From Paraspadella gotoi (taxonomy: Eukaryota; Chaetognatha), in assembly GCA_051294375.1 (NCBI GenBank), contig CM119271.1, positions 6,112,875 to 6,176,874 on the forward strand: a stretch of DNA of 64,000 nt. The letters are read 5' to 3'. The notes under the pieces were generated by a model. That model did no database searches and was not told the origin of the DNA. It was given only the letters and a program-made list of their open reading frames with translations. The position numbers and the translations under genes are program-made. Below are positions 62,991-64,000 of the stretch, piece by piece (the first letter of the stretch is position 1; every line of letters starts with the position of its first letter).

Positions 62991-63025
<35 letters not shown>

Positions 63026-64000
63026 GAAGTAAATCTTTTCTTACATAAGATTCGCGACTTTAAAAGGTTGGAATAGGCGCTGCGAAAAGGTAAGTAACGT
63101 TTGGAGTAAAAAAATTTCATATATTGAAAGGATCTGAGCTAAATTATCAGTTTCTATTATTGGTTTCGGTGTTGAGTAATGTAACAGACTCGCTCAATCA
63201 CTACTTATCTCTAAGGAAATTCGGCCATGATTTCGCTCTATGACATATAAAGGGAAAGTCCTCCCTAACCTAATCCCTATCATTATCCTTAATCTTAACC
63301 CATATACTAATCCCCAACCCTAATCACTAACTATAATAAAATATTTTTAACTCTACTACTATCACACTTTAACTATCACTACTTTGACATAATTCTTAAC
63401 CTATTTCTTAAATTTACCCTAATTTTAATCTGATTCTAATTCTAAACCCCGCTAAGATGTTAATTTCGCCTCCCCCCTCATTTCCATTCCAATAATAATT
63501 CTCCCACTTCCCCCTCTGTCCGCCCACGAGACATCTCATTATCACTCTTCACCCTCGTTTTTATTCACACCTTTCGGGAGAAAGAAAGAGAGAAGGAAAG
63601 AAAGAAAAGAAAAGAAAAGAAAAGAAAAAGAAAAATCGCACTCAGTAACCCATCGACACCTCCCCCTCACCTTAATTTCCTCCACGAACGCCCAAAGGAA
63701 ATCCCCTTTGCCTCTGCTTTCCCTCTCCCCCCCCCCAACTCGCCCTCCTCCCTTCTCTCTTTTTCCGGTTCCACCTTCTTCGTTGTCTGAAAAGAAAAAA
63801 AAGGATTGACTTTGGTGAAAGTGGCTCTACGGCGCCAGCAGAGAGATTGAAGGAGGGAGGGATGGGATCGTGGGGGGCAAAAAGAGGTGGGGAAGTCGGG
63901 GTGATGGAACCGGGTGTGGCGCAAATTATTACCAAGATACTGTAGGTACTGAAGGAAAGAAAAAAGACCTGAAGCGGGACAGGTCAAAATTACCCCCCCC
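62229..64000. other. Upstream intron of the IGSF9-like gene
   Basis: Holds A-rich and T-rich tracts, a (CGA)n microsatellite at 62992-63024, a patch of degenerate CCTAA motifs at 63262-63440 and (GAAAA)n-like DNA at 63584-63632. A minus-strand open stretch ending at a gtgagg near 63672 could be an exon but is low in complexity and unassigned. Confidence 0.5.
62992..63024. repeat. (CGA)n trinucleotide microsatellite
   Basis: About ten CGA units, read as poly-serine on the minus strand. No coding context. Confidence 0.9.

Noticed and set aside
63672-63790. Possible upstream exon ending VEEIK at gtgagg
   Set aside because: Mostly Gly/Arg low-complexity translation through a poly-G run, with no alignment to IGSF9 Ig domains.

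Overview
The window is animal nuclear DNA. It carries spliced genes with GT-AG introns and clear orthologs of bilaterian proteins: RPS9, INTS3, XPOT, a Vreteno/TDRD1-type Tudor protein, NPAT, NBAS, the UPF0489 protein C5orf22, ARL6IP1, TEX2 and an IGSF9/Turtle-type receptor. The RRM + MYND + Tudor combination and the mostly short introns point to a compact invertebrate genome. I cannot fix the phylum from sequence alone.

Bases 1-36139 are gene-dense and every gene lies on the + strand. In order they are RPS9 (3' part), INTS3, XPOT, the Tudor protein, NPAT, NBAS, C5orf22, ARL6IP1 and TEX2. Several gaps are very short: 132 bp Tudor-NPAT, 256 bp NPAT-NBAS, 88 bp NBAS-C5orf22 and 144 bp C5orf22-ARL6IP1. 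This recalls polycistronic or trans-spliced loci. Exon phases were checked by hand and are consistent for every gene model given. The only weak junction is the donor of C5orf22 exon 3.

Bases 36140-38570 are an AT-rich gap between convergent genes. From 38571 to 62228 the minus strand carries the 3' part of one large gene, an IGSF9/Turtle-like adhesion receptor. It includes the end of an Ig domain, two further Ig domains, two FN3 domains, one transmembrane segment and a short cytoplasmic tail. Its exons are small GC-rich islands in introns full of (GA)n/(CT)n, (TAA)n and (TTTCC)n tracts, four runs of N, a dead mariner-like element and a roughly 20-unit minisatellite. The 5' end of this gene lies beyond 64000.

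The genes do not form one pathway. INTS3 (Integrator/SOSS), NPAT (histone transcription), XPOT (tRNA export), RPS9 (translation), NBAS (Golgi-ER tethering), ARL6IP1 and TEX2 (ER shape and lipid transfer) are housekeeping genes. The Tudor protein would act in germline piRNA biology and the IGSF9-like protein in neural adhesion.

The most unusual features are: the minisatellite whose unit copies the splice acceptor and exon start of the IGSF9-like Ig4 exon; a dispersed ~254-bp element family with a conserved 3' hairpin, one copy of which sits 14 bp upstream of an NBAS exon; a likely one-base frameshift in the IGSF9-like Ig4 domain; and an NBAS protein lacking the family's C-terminal part. No convincing wholly new system was found.
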